From assembly GCA_026936325.1 (NCBI GenBank), contig JAPTHN010000001.1, forward strand, positions 75,523,380 through 75,587,379: a stretch of DNA of 64,000 nt, read 5' to 3'. This document shows positions 13,311 through 23,863 of the stretch, one piece after another. The notes under the pieces are model-generated. The model ran no database searches, was not told the DNA's origin, and saw only the letters and a list, made by a program, of their open reading frames with translations. A program made the translations under genes and the position numbers. Each line of letters starts with the position of its first letter. The stretch's first letter is position 1. This DNA is from Platynereis dumerilii (lineage: Eukaryota > Annelida > Polychaeta > Phyllodocida > Nereididae).

Positions 13311-13378
13311 ATGGAATTAGATAGATAGAATGGATGGATGAATAATTGGATGAATTGATGGTTGATTGATTGATTCAT
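12741..13378 (+). repeat. Compound GATA/GATT microsatellite
   Basis: A tract of (GATA)n with GACA variants runs from about 12744 to 12866. It is followed by three copies of a 17-bp unit (agacttgatcgattgat), then GATAGACT repeats, GATT/GATC-rich stretches (about 13030-13210) and a second pure GATA tract (about 13255-13310). Long translated frames over it (Ile/Tyr/Ser/Leu or Asn/Gln/Ser repeats) are artefacts of the 4-bp period. Confidence 0.97.
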
Positions 13379-13762
13379 GTATTACAGAGCCATGAGATCT
13401 AAAGACATTCAGAATATGCGGTTTGGTGTGGTCAAATGTCGGCCAAGTCAACTGGTATTCATGTAAGGTTTGCCCATCAATGGTTGCTGACCAATCATAC
13501 AAGAGCACTCCGGATGATTGACATGGGATTATAAAAGAATCATAATCATGTGAAATTCCTCAGTTAGTTATTAAGGTTTGCAATCTACTGAAGTAATCTT
13601 GAAAAAACTGAGAAAAACGATATGTAACTTCACAGTTACTTGTGTGCATAGAACTGAATGGATATTGGCTACACATCAGTAGCTTACTACCATACGTCAC
13701 GTAGAGCCAAATTCACAGGTACTGGAGTCCAGCAAGTCTAATTCAACGCGAATTCCTGTAAT
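13379..13762. other. No recognisable gene
   Basis: This is unique-looking sequence between the first microsatellite and the hairpin pair. I see no gene or element in it. Confidence 0.5.
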
Positions 13763-13798
13763 TATCGCCCATGCTATGCTATGCATAGGGCGATTATG
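13763..13798. repeat. Short hairpin
   Basis: A near-perfect inverted repeat: TTATCGCCC...ATGC faces GCAT...GGGCGATTA across a loop of about 8 nt. It lies just ahead of a longer hairpin and may belong to the same foldback element. Confidence 0.6.
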
Positions 13799-13804
13799 CT
13801 TTAG

Positions 13805-13914
13805 TATAGGTTATTCACCAAGGGAGAGGGAATATGTGATTTATCCAGCGAGGGCGTTAGCCCGAGCTGTGATAAACACATATTGCCGATCCCGCGGTGA
13901 ATAACCGGCTTATA
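13805..13914. repeat. 110-bp foldback / long hairpin
   Basis: The outer arms read GGTTATTCACC (13809-13819) and GGTGAATAACC (13896-13906). Inside them, AATATGTG and TTTATC face GATAAACACATATT, and the innermost AGCGAGGGC faces GCCCGAGCT across a 4-nt loop. Nearly the whole 110 bp can therefore fold on itself. The 3' arm is more GC-rich than its surroundings. It may be a small foldback transposon of unknown class or an RNA hairpin. I see no flanking duplication. Confidence 0.75.
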
Positions 13915-14609
13915 CCATAAGACAAAGCTGAAAGTTGTCATTTGTTGCTGTGTTTTTTTCACAGCTTCACTTATTATTCTCCCATGGGAGGATAACTGGA
14001 CAACAAAGAATATGGGTTTTATTGCAGTGAAATACTGGCTCATGATTGGTTGACAGAGGTGTCGAGTGGTATAAGTGCTGAAATCTACTGAAGGGGTGAA
14101 ACAACCAATGCTGTGGCCTCAACCAGCCCACTCTGGAAGTTCTTATCATATGCATAACACATTGATACCATTGTAGATGTGCACAACGGTTCGTGTTTTC
14201 AGTTTAATTCAATATTAGAAAATTTACTATTATCAGTTTTAGAGGCTATCAAGGTTCAGAAAGCCTGCATTGTGGTGGCCATTTTCCCTTCCACAGGGTG
14301 AGTTTTAGTTCTCAGAATGGCCACTGCAAGCAGCTCATTCAGATTACACAAGAGGGCAGCACCTGCAAGTCCTTTGCCACTTCCTCCCTTTGCACCACAT
14401 TCTATTTCTGGGAAACTCAGCAATTCCTGCATCTCAGTATAGTTCATGCATCTTTCCAACTAATTATACAGGTAGCACTATATTATATCTATTTCATATT
14501 ATTCTATTCTCTTCCCTCCAATCTACGGGCAACTTACTATATATTATATAAATCTGTTTTATATTTATGTAAATAAAATACTGGTTATAATATACACTCA
14601 TGTAAACAA
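13915..14609. other. No recognisable gene
   Basis: This is spacer between the hairpin and the second satellite. A plus-strand frame of 92 codons ends in a hydrophobic, AT-rich tail and has no recognisable domain. Nothing else is seen. Confidence 0.5.
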
Positions 14610-16176
14610 AAGATAGACATATAGATAGATAGATAGATAGATAGATAGATGGATGCATGGATAGACGGATTGGCAGACGGATAGGATAGATGGATAGGAT
14701 AGATGGATGGGATATACAGTAGGATAGGATAGATGGATAGTATAAACGGATAGGATAAACAGGATAGATAGATAGATAGATGGAGGAATTGATTGACAGA
14801 TGGATTGATGGATATATGGGTTGACAGACGGACAGGATAGACGGATGGGAGAAACAGATAGGATAAACGGATAGGATAAACAGATGGGATAAACAGGTAG
14901 GATAAACGGCATAAACGGATAGGATATACGGACGGGATAAACGGATGGGATAAACGGATGGGATAAACGAACGGGATAAACGGATAGGATAAACGGATAG
15001 GATAAATAGAAACGTAGATAGATAGATGAATGAATGGATTGACGGATGGATTGAATGATAGATAGACGGATGGATAGACAGATTGACAGACAGATAGGAT
15101 AGATTGATAGGATAGACAGCTGGGATAAACAGATAGGATATATGGATAGTATAAACGGATAGGATAAACAGACAGGATAGATAGATAGATAGATAGAGGA
15201 ATGGATTGATGGATGGCTTAATGGATAGATGGGTTGACAGACAGATAGGATAGACGGATAGGATAAACGGATAGGATAAACAGATAGGATAAACAGATAG
15301 GATAAACAGGTAGGATAAACGGATAGGATAAACGGATGGGATAAACTGATGGGATAAACGGCTGGGATAAACGGATAGGATAACAGATAGAATAAACGGA
15401 TAGGATAAACAGGATAAATGGGATGAACCAATGCTTATGGGGTACTGGATAAACGGATAGGATAAACGGATAGGATAAACGGATAGAATAACGGATAGGA
15501 TTAATGGATAGGATAAACGGGATAAATAGGATAACGGGTAGGATAAACCGATAGGATAAACGGATGGGATAAATGGATAGGATAAACGGATGGGATAAAG
15601 GGATAGGATAAACGGATAGGATGAATGGATAGGATAAACAGATAGGATAAACGGATAGGATAAATGGATAGGATAAACGTGATAAATGGGATAAATGGGA
15701 TAACGGATAGGATAAATGGATATGTTAAACGGATAGGGTCAACGGATAGGGTAATGGATAGGTTAAATGGATAGGATAAACGGATAGGATAAGCTGATAG
15801 GATAAACGAATAGGATAAACAAATACGATAAATAGATAAGCATAAGATAAACAGGATAAATGGGATTAACCAGTGCTTGAAGTTTTTAGATTGTCTGGAT
15901 AAATGGATAGGATAAACGGATAGGATAAACAAGTAGGATAAATAGATAGGATAAACAGGATAAATGGGATGAACCAGTGCTTATGGGGTACTAGATAAAC
16001 GGATAGGATAAACGGATAGGATAAAATAGGATAAACGGGATAAACAGGATAACGGGTAGGATACACGGATAGGATAAACGAATAGGATAAACAGATATGA
16101 TAAACGGAGAGGATAAATGGATAGAATAAACGAACGGGATAAACTGGCTAACGGATAGGATAAACATAGGATAAAA
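14610..16176 (+). repeat. GGATAGGATAAAC minisatellite with higher-order structure
   Basis: About 1.55 kb are made mostly of a 13-bp unit, GGATAGGATAAAC, with variants, starting in a GATA tract. A non-repeat phrase around GATGAACCARTGCTTATGGG recurs at about 15422 and 15964, 542 bp apart, and a diverged form occurs at about 15862, so blocks larger than the unit have been duplicated. Two unlike blocks near 14770-14830 and 15010-15080 carry GGATTGATGGATGG-type variants. Minus-strand frames of up to 277 codons (Tyr-Pro-Ile-Arg-Leu-Ser repeats) come from the repeat and are not genes. Confidence 0.95.
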
Positions 16177-16219
16177 CATGCGGGGCATGGGCGATGCTGT
16201 GCCATTATATGTGCTTGTT

Positions 16220-17056
16220 CAGAAAGCTAAGAAGGGACTAAAATCAACAATATCTATAGATACCTTAGCGACAGCTCTAGACCATGAAATATATGTGTTT
16301 TTTAAGCATTTTGGTGTATGAAAAAATTCCCGTCTTAATTGCACTGTGGTCATTAAAAGATAATCTCTGTCATGTTTCATAGATCGTTTGGTTATAGTTC
16401 CTAATTTCATAAAAAAACATATTCATCGAAACCTAAGCTCAATGAGACAAAAAGGCTTGGCAAGACAGTCACCCATTTCATTGAATAGAGACGACTCCAT
16501 AACCAGTCCCTTGAGGATACTAGAAGAGACTACACACATTTTTCTTTCTGCTATCTTCTCTAAAATTGCCAGGAGCTATATTCGAAATTCTGGTTTAATC
16601 TCAATGGATGTGTAGCAATACAGCTGCTGTATGCCATGTCTTTGTGTTTCCCCTGGGAGCATTGCATAGCTACAAAGAAGTGACTGTTCTCCACATCCTT
16701 CCTGTGCAACATTTTGTTTCCTGTGATGTAGACAATGCCAAAGACCTTGGGCCACTCAGGATTTCTGAACCAATTAAAATAGAATAATGAAGGTGGCTAA
16801 ATTAAAGTAATATTCTTAGATGAGCATTGAGCAAGAAACCCTTTGCCTTTGTATATATTCATGTCGTATGTGGAAGTAATAAGATATAATGTATATAGGA
16901 GGACACAACTTAGAAACAAGTCTGGTTGTCTTCTGCAGCCACAAAATACGTTATCAAAACCACGAGCATTTTTAGTAATCATTGTGATGTACATGTAGTT
17001 GTGGTAGTCAAGGTATGCATGGACCTTGTTTTATTAGTGGATGATACCTACTTTAA
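16220..17056 (+). repeat. Tandem-array unit, block A portion
   Basis: This is where the unit interrupted at 12.17 kb resumes. Block A is at 16430-16770 and includes AAAGACCTTGGGCCACTCAG, the counterpart of the sequences at 5170, 7815, 28285 and 34040. The following stretch (GTCTGGTTGTCTTCTGCAGC, about 16920) matches 34590. The unit is then cut by the mariner-like element at 17059 and the LINE behind it, and continues at about 22.32 kb. Confidence 0.8.
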
Positions 17057-17058
17057 TA

Positions 17059-18057
17059 CGAGGGGCGTTCAGAAAGTTCGAGGCTTTTTTTCATATGGAC
17101 ACTTATTTTCAATCTAGAACTATGAATTTTTCACAGTTAAAATTCAGCATATTTGGAATGGATTTCCAAAATTTTGGACAATTTGGACATTTTTAAGTCA
17201 TTCGGTTGTTGCCATGGAAACTGAAAGTTGTGCTTCTTGGGGCAGGTAACACTGAAACCAAGAATGCCAAGAAATTGTGACTGTGAGAGACTTCTCTCTG
17301 TCACTTGTATTAGTGAGATTGACAATATTTGACACAAGAAATATTGTATTAGCTTCTAAATATGCTTTCAAGCACACCAAATGTGTGTATTCTTACACTG
17401 AACCCATGTAGGAAAGCACTCCTGCATGCCAGATTTGGCGAGGGAAATTCAGGAGGCAAAGGCGTGTTTCCCTCACTACATAAGGACTTGTGAAAGCATA
17501 GATTCACTAGTATGAACAAGGGACCAAAATGGAGAGCATTTTCCATCCTAGCTATTCCCGTGACATGCTGCTTTACATAAGTCCTTGTTCTCCCTTACTT
17601 TAGTCCACGGGGGCTATAGTTTCAGGCACTGGAGGAGAAAAGGTTTTGGATGACCGAAATCCTTTCACAGAACTTTGTTTAGAGAACTTCAAGGAACATT
17701 TACTTCAATAGGTCAGGTGTATGAATCAATGCTTTTGGTGAGCTTGGGAGTATTTTTTAAGGCTAATATTATATTTCTTGTGTCAAATATTGTCAATCTC
17801 ACAAATGCAAGTGATAGAGAGAGGTCTCTCACAGCCAAAATTCATTGGCTTTAGTGGTTTCAGTAATATCTGCCCCAAGAAGCACAACTTTCAGTTTCCA
17901 TGGCCACAACAGAATGTCATAAAAATGTCCAAATTGTCCAAAATTTTGGAAATCCATTCCAAATATGCTGAATTTTATCCTGTGAAAAATTCATAGTTCT
18001 AGATTGAAAATAAGTGTCCATATAAAAAAAAGCCTCTAACTTTCTGAACGCCCCTCG
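17059..18057. mobile_element. Non-autonomous Tc1/mariner-type element with ~300-bp TIRs
   Basis: The 999-bp element is bounded by inverted repeats that begin CGAGGGGCGTTCAGAAAGTT on both ends and extend inward about 300 bp (to about 17360 and from about 17760), with scattered mismatches. Each end is flanked by TA (17057-17058 and 18058-18059), the Tc1/mariner target duplication. The central 400 bp has no transposase-like frame, so it would need a transposase supplied elsewhere. Long TIRs and a short unrelated core are typical of an internally deleted or captured-core derivative. The right-hand TA abuts the 3' end of the LINE on the minus strand. Confidence 0.9.
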
Positions 18058-18067
18058 TATATAGAAT

Positions 18068-18073
18068 TTTATT
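18068..18073 (-). terminator. Polyadenylation signal of the LINE
   Basis: AATAAA on the minus strand lies about 10 bp before the 3' end of the LINE, which closes in a TATA run next to the mariner-like element. Confidence 0.6.
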
Positions 18074-18549
18074 GACATATTAAAAAAGCATCAAACACAT
18101 ACATAAGTCATCAGAAAAGAAAAGAAAAATAAATATTTATGAATATGGAATAGCATAAAATCTAACAACTACAATATACTGGGATATACATGTACAAGTA
18201 AAAGCATAATTATACGTACAATTAATTTATATTAATTTCATTTTAAGTAATCGATACACATCAGATAAATAAACAACATAATCAGCACTCATTCAGGTTA
18301 TATAAATATAGCACATCATGTACATATGTAATATAATATAAAGAATCGGAAGCAGGGTTCAATGTTTAGATACAGAGCACCAAGTATTAATACTGTTAAT
18401 GACATATAAGGCAATGATAACCAAACAGCAAAGATATTTACATATATATACATACAATGACATATATATACAGCATAGCATAGACCACAGATCACATGAG
18501 GGAAGTGTCAGTGCCGTTTGTCATCCATCTTGAAGGGAGCTAATTGTAT

Positions 18550-19269
18550 TTAAATAATATTGTCAGTTCTCAATACAGTATTTAAGAATCTACCTAGGGC
18601 AAATAAAACATCTTCATTTTTAGAACATAAAAGTCTGAGGAATTGTTCATTTTGACTAAGCACTAAAAAGTTTTCAATCAATTTATTGCCTACTTCAAAT
18701 AGTTCTACCTTAATGTCTTTCCAATGGTTACACAACATTAAACAGTGGAATTCATCTTCTACACAATTACAATCACATCTCTTGCATATTCTATTCTCCG
18801 CAGGGACATAAGGGCGCTTATGTCGACCTAATTCGATATGTAGATTATGAGAACTCAGTCTAAATCTGGCTATACTTTGGAAGATTGATTTTGGCAGGTC
18901 GAAATTTAGATGGGGTTCTAGTCGTAAATCATGTTGTAATTGTATGTAAGTTCGAAGTTTAGGATTTGAGTCACTATCATTTATCTCATGCATTAGTTTT
19001 GTTTGAGCTTTCTTAAATAGAGATTCATTCAAAGAAGCATCAGTAACACCTGCACTATCTAGACCATTTGAGATTTTACAGATTTTGGATAACCAGCATG
19101 GGTAACTACGTTCATGTAGATCAACCTGGATATCGAAGCATGTTTTAAGAAGTTTAGGAACATCATTACATTTTAGCCTATGCCAATATTTCAGTGCTGA
19201 AGCTTGCTTTCTGTATATCAGAGAGAATCTTCCTGTATCAGCTAAAATAGCAATTGTCGATGTTTGATT
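18550..19269 (-). pseudogene. LINE C-terminal region (Cys/His-rich zinc ribbon-like)
   Basis: This part continues in the same frame as the reverse transcriptase after a single TGA at its upstream edge. The first part contains an ADTGRFSLIYR stretch, the position where related LINEs read GELGRxPL. The end carries ICKRCDCNCVEDEFHCLMLC, a C-x2-C...H-x3-C arrangement like the zf-RVT region found after many LINE RTs and thought to bind template RNA. After it comes a helical tail rich in Leu and Phe. A 160-codon open frame (18550-19032) is its downstream portion. Confidence 0.85.
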
Positions 19270-20720
19270 TCAAACACCTAGGAGGTTTTTAAGAAATTTA
19301 AGTTGTATTTTTTCTAAAATGGCAATTTCTTTAGTTTCGAACCAAATTTCACTGTTATATTCTAAAATAGGTAATATGTGAGTGTCAAACATTTTTAAGC
19401 TCAGGCTGGGCGGAAGGTACCCAACTGTCGATTTAATTTTCTCTTTAAGAGCATGCATTGCCTTTTGAGCCTGAGATGCTAGATGATCATACATGAGTTT
19501 ATGAACATTAGAAGAATTACTTATTATATGACCAAGATATTTGTATGAGTCAACTACTTCAAGTTTCTCATCCCAAATAAAGAATTCATAGCCTGAAATA
19601 TTATTTGTACGTTTTGCATTAATGACCATGACTTTACTTTTCTGAGAATTAATCAGTAAGTGCCATTTTTTGCAATATGCCTCAAGGTTACTTAGTAGCA
19701 CCTGCATGTCACTAGCATTTTCAGACATTAGAACAAGATCATCTGCATACAATAAGTGTGTGAATGTTGTGCCATTTACAGTCACTCCACATTTGTGGTC
19801 AAGGTATTCATTCATATCAGCTAAGAATATATTAAAAAGTTTTGGACTGATGATTCCACCCTGGAGGACGCCAAATGTACTGTCAATTTTAGATCCCAGC
19901 TGGCCCTCCCATCTGACTCGGGCGCTAGATTTAGAGAATAGGCTACGAATTATTCTGAGCAATCTGCCACCATATCCCTGTTTAATAAGTTTGTAATACA
20001 GGAAAGTTCGATTGACAAAGTCAAAAGCCTTCGAGAAATCTATGAATGTAATGTATAGAGGTTTCTTTTTAGATTTAGAATAAGAAACTAAGGTGTCAAT
20101 AATGAAGACATTGTCGCTAGTTCTACAACCTTTTGTAAAGCCAAATTGTGTGTGATCTACCAAATCATCTGCTTCACACTGAAAGGCTAATCTCTTGTTA
20201 ACTATTGCTTCAAATATCTTTCCCATACAAGCCATTAGTGTCAATTTACTGTAGTTATCAGGTTCATTTCTGTCGCCCTTTTTATGCAGGGGCTGAATTA
20301 TTCCTTATGACCATTTATCCGGAAAATTTCCTTTTTCCCAAATGTAATTGAAGAGGACAGTCAGAGGGTGTATCATGTATTTTGATAAGTATTTATAGAA
20401 TTCATTACTAATACCAACAATACCAGGGGCCTTGCCAAGTTTAAGACTCTTAAGTTCCAATTCTACCTCTTGAACTGTGATCAGTCATAAATGTCTCACT
20501 GGAGTATTTATCAAAATTCTCCATAAACACTTCAATTTCCTCTAAAAATTTCATATCAAAATTGAGTTTGGCTTTCTCTGGTGGGGATTTGATACCATTG
20601 AAATAGTTATCAAGTGATTGAAGTGATATAGTACCAGTTACAGTACTGGAGCTGTTTTTCTTTAATTTATCCCAGTACCTCCAATACTCTTGTGGGTTCC
20701 TAAGCTCCATATTTCTGAGG
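19270..20720 (-). pseudogene. LINE reverse transcriptase domain
   Basis: The 324-codon open part (19270-20244) holds the RT palm. FSKAFDFVNR carries the first catalytic Asp, VLQGGIISPKLFNIFLADM is the RT 4 region, and LLYADDLVLM is the catalytic YADD box, followed by INSQKSKVMV. Upstream (20245-20720) the fingers region is readable, with a KAPGIVGISNEFYKY-like stretch, but it is cut by one in-frame stop and at least one frameshift near 20480. The enzyme would prime on nicked target DNA and copy the element RNA. Key residues are intact in the open part, so decay is modest. Confidence 0.92.
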
Positions 20721-20848
20721 TCATCTCTAACTTTATATTCTGATAACTTCTCTTTTTCTTTTGAGTCATTGCTCTATATTCTCTTTTTAGTTTATGATAG
20801 TCGCTCAAGTTATTTGTTAGATTAAGTCATGGGTTTTAGAATAGTCAT

Positions 20849-22309
20849 TTAATTGTCTTTCATTCCTTTACATTCTAAATCAAACCATTCATTCCTAGGG
20901 AAGGTATCACCCACAGATTTTTGAAATTTTTTCGGAAAATTCGCTGAAATAGCTACCTCAAGTAGTGTGTACACATCACTTACTGCACAGTTCACTCCTT
21001 TGTCTGAAATAATTGAATCAAGGAATTTGTCATGCATGGTAACACATGTGTCACTTTCTATCATTTCTATAAGTCCTGTTGCCTTATTTGGATGAAAAAC
21101 ATACTTATAAAACTTATCCTTACTGTTTTTCACAATGTGATTAACAGGTTTATCAGTCTTAAATGGGGAAATAGTAAATGAAAAAGTAAGTGGTCTGTGA
21201 TCAGAATCAGATATCAATGGATCAATTACAAAATCATCTAGCATAGCGTAAGTATATGCATCACAAATTAGATAATCGATTAGGCTTTTTCCATTTGCAG
21301 TATAACATGTAAATGTACCAGTTGCATGATCATTGTTAAAATAACCATTCATTATTCTCATTTCACAAGACTTACAAAGCTCTAATAACTCTTTACCGTA
21401 TCGATTAGATTTTTTGTCATCAGAATGACGAGAACTATCATGAAATTTATATTTTACTTTGTTGAGTTGCTGGACAAACACATCGTGATCATCCTTTCCA
21501 GATGTTTTCACAAAATCTGCGAGCATCCCTGTCCTAGCATTGAAGTCACCACATAAACTAACATGTCCTATTTGACTGAAATGAGTGACATCATCTTGTA
21601 AGAGATGATAAGCATTGTTGTCTTGAAAACTGGATATAGACGAAGTTGAATCAAGAGGTGGTATATAAACTGCTCCTAGATATAAGTCAAGATCATCATG
21701 CTGTTTAATCTTAAGCCATACACTGAAATCAGAATTCTTTGCAATGGTTACAATTTTGCTATTAGCTAAATTGGAATGTATCATAATGCCTATACCTCCT
21801 GCAGGTCTACGTGCACGATGATGTTGATATCTTCGCTGGAAGTGCATAAATTCAAAGTCACGTATTACTGGCTTAAAAGAGTCACGTTTCTTTGATTCAA
21901 GAAAAACCACCACGTCAAATTTACTTACATAATCAACAAAATCTTTAGAGTCCAACTTATTGTCTAACCCATGTACATTCCACACAATGAATTTTAATTG
22001 CTTGGCCTTCTCCTCATGACAGTTTACACTAGTTCTACCATGGCCAGCATTATTAATCAAATTTACATCTTCGCCATTTACTGTACAGTTTGAGTCAGAA
22101 AAAGCTGGCTGAGTTATATTTTGAACATTCAAAATGTCACAACTACTTGTATTAAAAATCAAACCGCTACTACTATTTCTATTAGCATTCAAACTGTTGC
22201 TTGCATTAAAAATTTTATCAGTGTTGGATTTATCATTTTCTATATTAATAGGCTTCACAGATTTTTTAAGACTACTCGTAGCACTTTGATTAATTTCCCA
22301 ACAAGTTAA
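20849..22309 (-). pseudogene. LINE APE-type endonuclease domain with N-terminal leader
   Basis: The frame is open from about 22309 to a stop at 20849. The first ~85 residues are Asn/Ser-rich and match nothing known to me. The endonuclease follows with its expected motifs: FIVWNVHGLD, the catalytic Glu in VVFLESKK, GGIGIMIHS, GAVYIPP, LCGDFNART, SLIDYLICD and SDSDHRPLTF. These are the residues that bind the metal and nick the target strand, and none appears changed. A frameshift past the stop separates it from the RT. There is no clear ATG at the start of the open part, in keeping with a missing 5' end. Confidence 0.9.
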
Positions 22310-22819
22310 TGTTCAAGATTTACAGCTGTTATTGTACAAGTGATATAACATATGCTGGGGTGACATTTTTATTCCCAAAGATGCAAACCAACTAGATTTT
22401 GTTGTGAGAATCGGTGCATTGTTCCTTGTGAACGTCATTATCATACATTCAATCTGATTTAATTGATAATCTGACTAGCTGTATTGTTGCACTTTCTTTT
22501 GATGGTTCTCTGACATCTCTGTTTGGACTAGAACGGCCACCAGACACAGACATCGGAGATATTTTTAGCCTTGGAATTTGCCATTCTCAATATCATTTAG
22601 GCCAATCCTTCCCCCACAAATTCACTGAAATAGGAAACCTAATATTGAAAATCAAATTCATTTTCAGACAACCATTATGAGCTGAAAACTCAATTTTCTC
22701 TACAGGGCTCAACAGTCTGCGAGGTTATAGGATATAAACTGTTCATATTATAACAAAGGGATAATCCATTGTGGAATGATGTGACTTTGTGGCTTTGGGT
22801 ATTAGATAGTAATTGTGAT

Positions 22820-23052
22820 CACAGGCATTTCAATCATTTGCCAACACAGCTCTATGGCCTGCATGATACTGACCTCCTTAAACAGTACAAGGAAGGTGGG
22901 AAAGTCTGGGCAATTCCCTTGAATCAGCCACCCTGCACCCCATTGGCATAACATTACTGCAGGGTGGTCGATTCAGGGACTTTCCCACCTTGGTGTATCT
23001 GTACCACTGGTAGTCTAGTGCAGAACTGTTGTGAACAATTGTGATGCCTGTG
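22820..23052. mobile_element. hAT-type MITE with 8-bp target duplication
   Basis: The 233-bp element has ends CACAGGCAT...ATGCCTGTG and is an imperfect foldback along its length. A strong inner hairpin pairs GGTGGGAAAGTC and CACCCTGCA (about 22893-22941) with their complements near 22962-22995. It is flanked by ATTGTGAT on both sides (22812-22819 and 23053-23060). Paralogous units at 25410, 29812 and 35066 have the same flanks with a single ATTGTGAT, which is the uninterrupted site. An 8-bp duplication is the mark of hAT transposases. There is no coding capacity. Confidence 0.92.
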
Positions 23053-23340
23053 ATTGTGATTAACGGTAGTGGTGACAGAGGCTGCGGCCATCCTAATAAG
23101 CTCCTACAGAACACTGACACTGTACTAAATAGGTCTAGCAGCGACACAGATCACGTTATCAATTGGCAGTTTGTCATAATCAACATACGAGACATTGTTT
23201 TTTGGAGGTATGAGGAGGACTCTCGGGTTAGTCAAATTGAAATTGTAAGATGATCAGGGAAGCTGCATCCTTGAACATCTCTCTTATGTTGCAAGATGAA
23301 ATCAATTGGTAATCATCAACTGGCACAATCAGCAAACTAA

Positions 23341-23863
23341 ACTAAAGACATTTTATTTTGGCAGTAAGTTTTTGGCTGATAATTAAAAACGTACCTTACT
23401 CTTGACACAAATAATTGTCTCCTCCTGTTCCTGACACCTTGACCAAACAGTTTCATAAACATTTGGAAGTATTCACTGTATAGCCATGTTGTAGTCCTGG
23501 TTTTGAGGTAGTCCCATTAGAATAACATTGCTGTCAACACAGCTCAAGAAGCCATTTTCTTCTACTGCTTCTATTGCTGCTGTTGTGACGTCACCATTGT
23601 TTCAGTGATGTCATAGAGCCAACAATGCTGATGACACCACAACAGAAGGCTAAAAATAGCTCTAAAAGTGCTGAACAGCAGCAGTAATTTTGCATTGTGA
23701 GTGCCTGCACGATGGAGCTGGGAGGTCAGAGGACATAAATTTAGTCCAAATCATGCTTGGTCAGGGTGTACTAACCCTGATTAACCAAAAATTAAACCTC
23801 TGACTTAATCATTTATTCTTTTATTGGCTAAAAACTTACTGCCAAAATAAAATGTCTTGACTT
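23341..23863. mobile_element. Short TIR element, possibly Harbinger-like
   Basis: Inverted repeats of about 36 bp share AAGACATTTTATTTTGGCAG and AGTAAGTTTTT, with a few differences at the extreme ends. The paralogous empty site near 9306 (CAGCAAATTGAGTTAAGAG) has exactly the length expected if the element duplicated TAA (23338-23340 and 23864-23866). That 3-bp duplication would suit PIF/Harbinger, but the TIR ends are not the usual ones, so the class is tentative. The interior (for example TGACGTCACCATTG at 23587) has no open frame of note. Confidence 0.7.

Larger units (their letters stand above)
18060..22310 (-). mobile_element. LINE (APE-type non-LTR retrotransposon), nearly full length, interrupted
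   Basis: This 4.25-kb minus-strand element carries an APE endonuclease, a reverse transcriptase and a cysteine/histidine-rich C-terminal region in the normal order, with no RNase H seen. A 3' UTR of about 490 bp ends in an AATAAA and a short TATA tail at 18060. The domain set and the YADD-type RT are of the CR1/L2/Jockey kind; I cannot assign the clade by eye. The 5' end fades near 22310 with the frame still open, so it is 5'-truncated or has a very short leader. Host unit sequence resumes at about 22320. I count about four lesions in the frame. Confidence 0.92.

Noticed and set aside
13037-13378. Ser/Ile/Gln/Asn-rich frame over the microsatellite
   Set aside because: It is a translation artefact of (GATA/GATT)n.
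14610-16176. Regularly spaced repeats resembling a CRISPR array
   Set aside because: There are no unique spacers of constant length, the repeat units abut directly, and the context is eukaryotic.
14598-16205. Long minus-strand frames (up to 277 codons) with Tyr-Pro-Ile-Arg-Leu repeats
   Set aside because: They are produced by the 13-bp minisatellite, whose period lets all frames repeat. There is no start context or non-repeat sequence.
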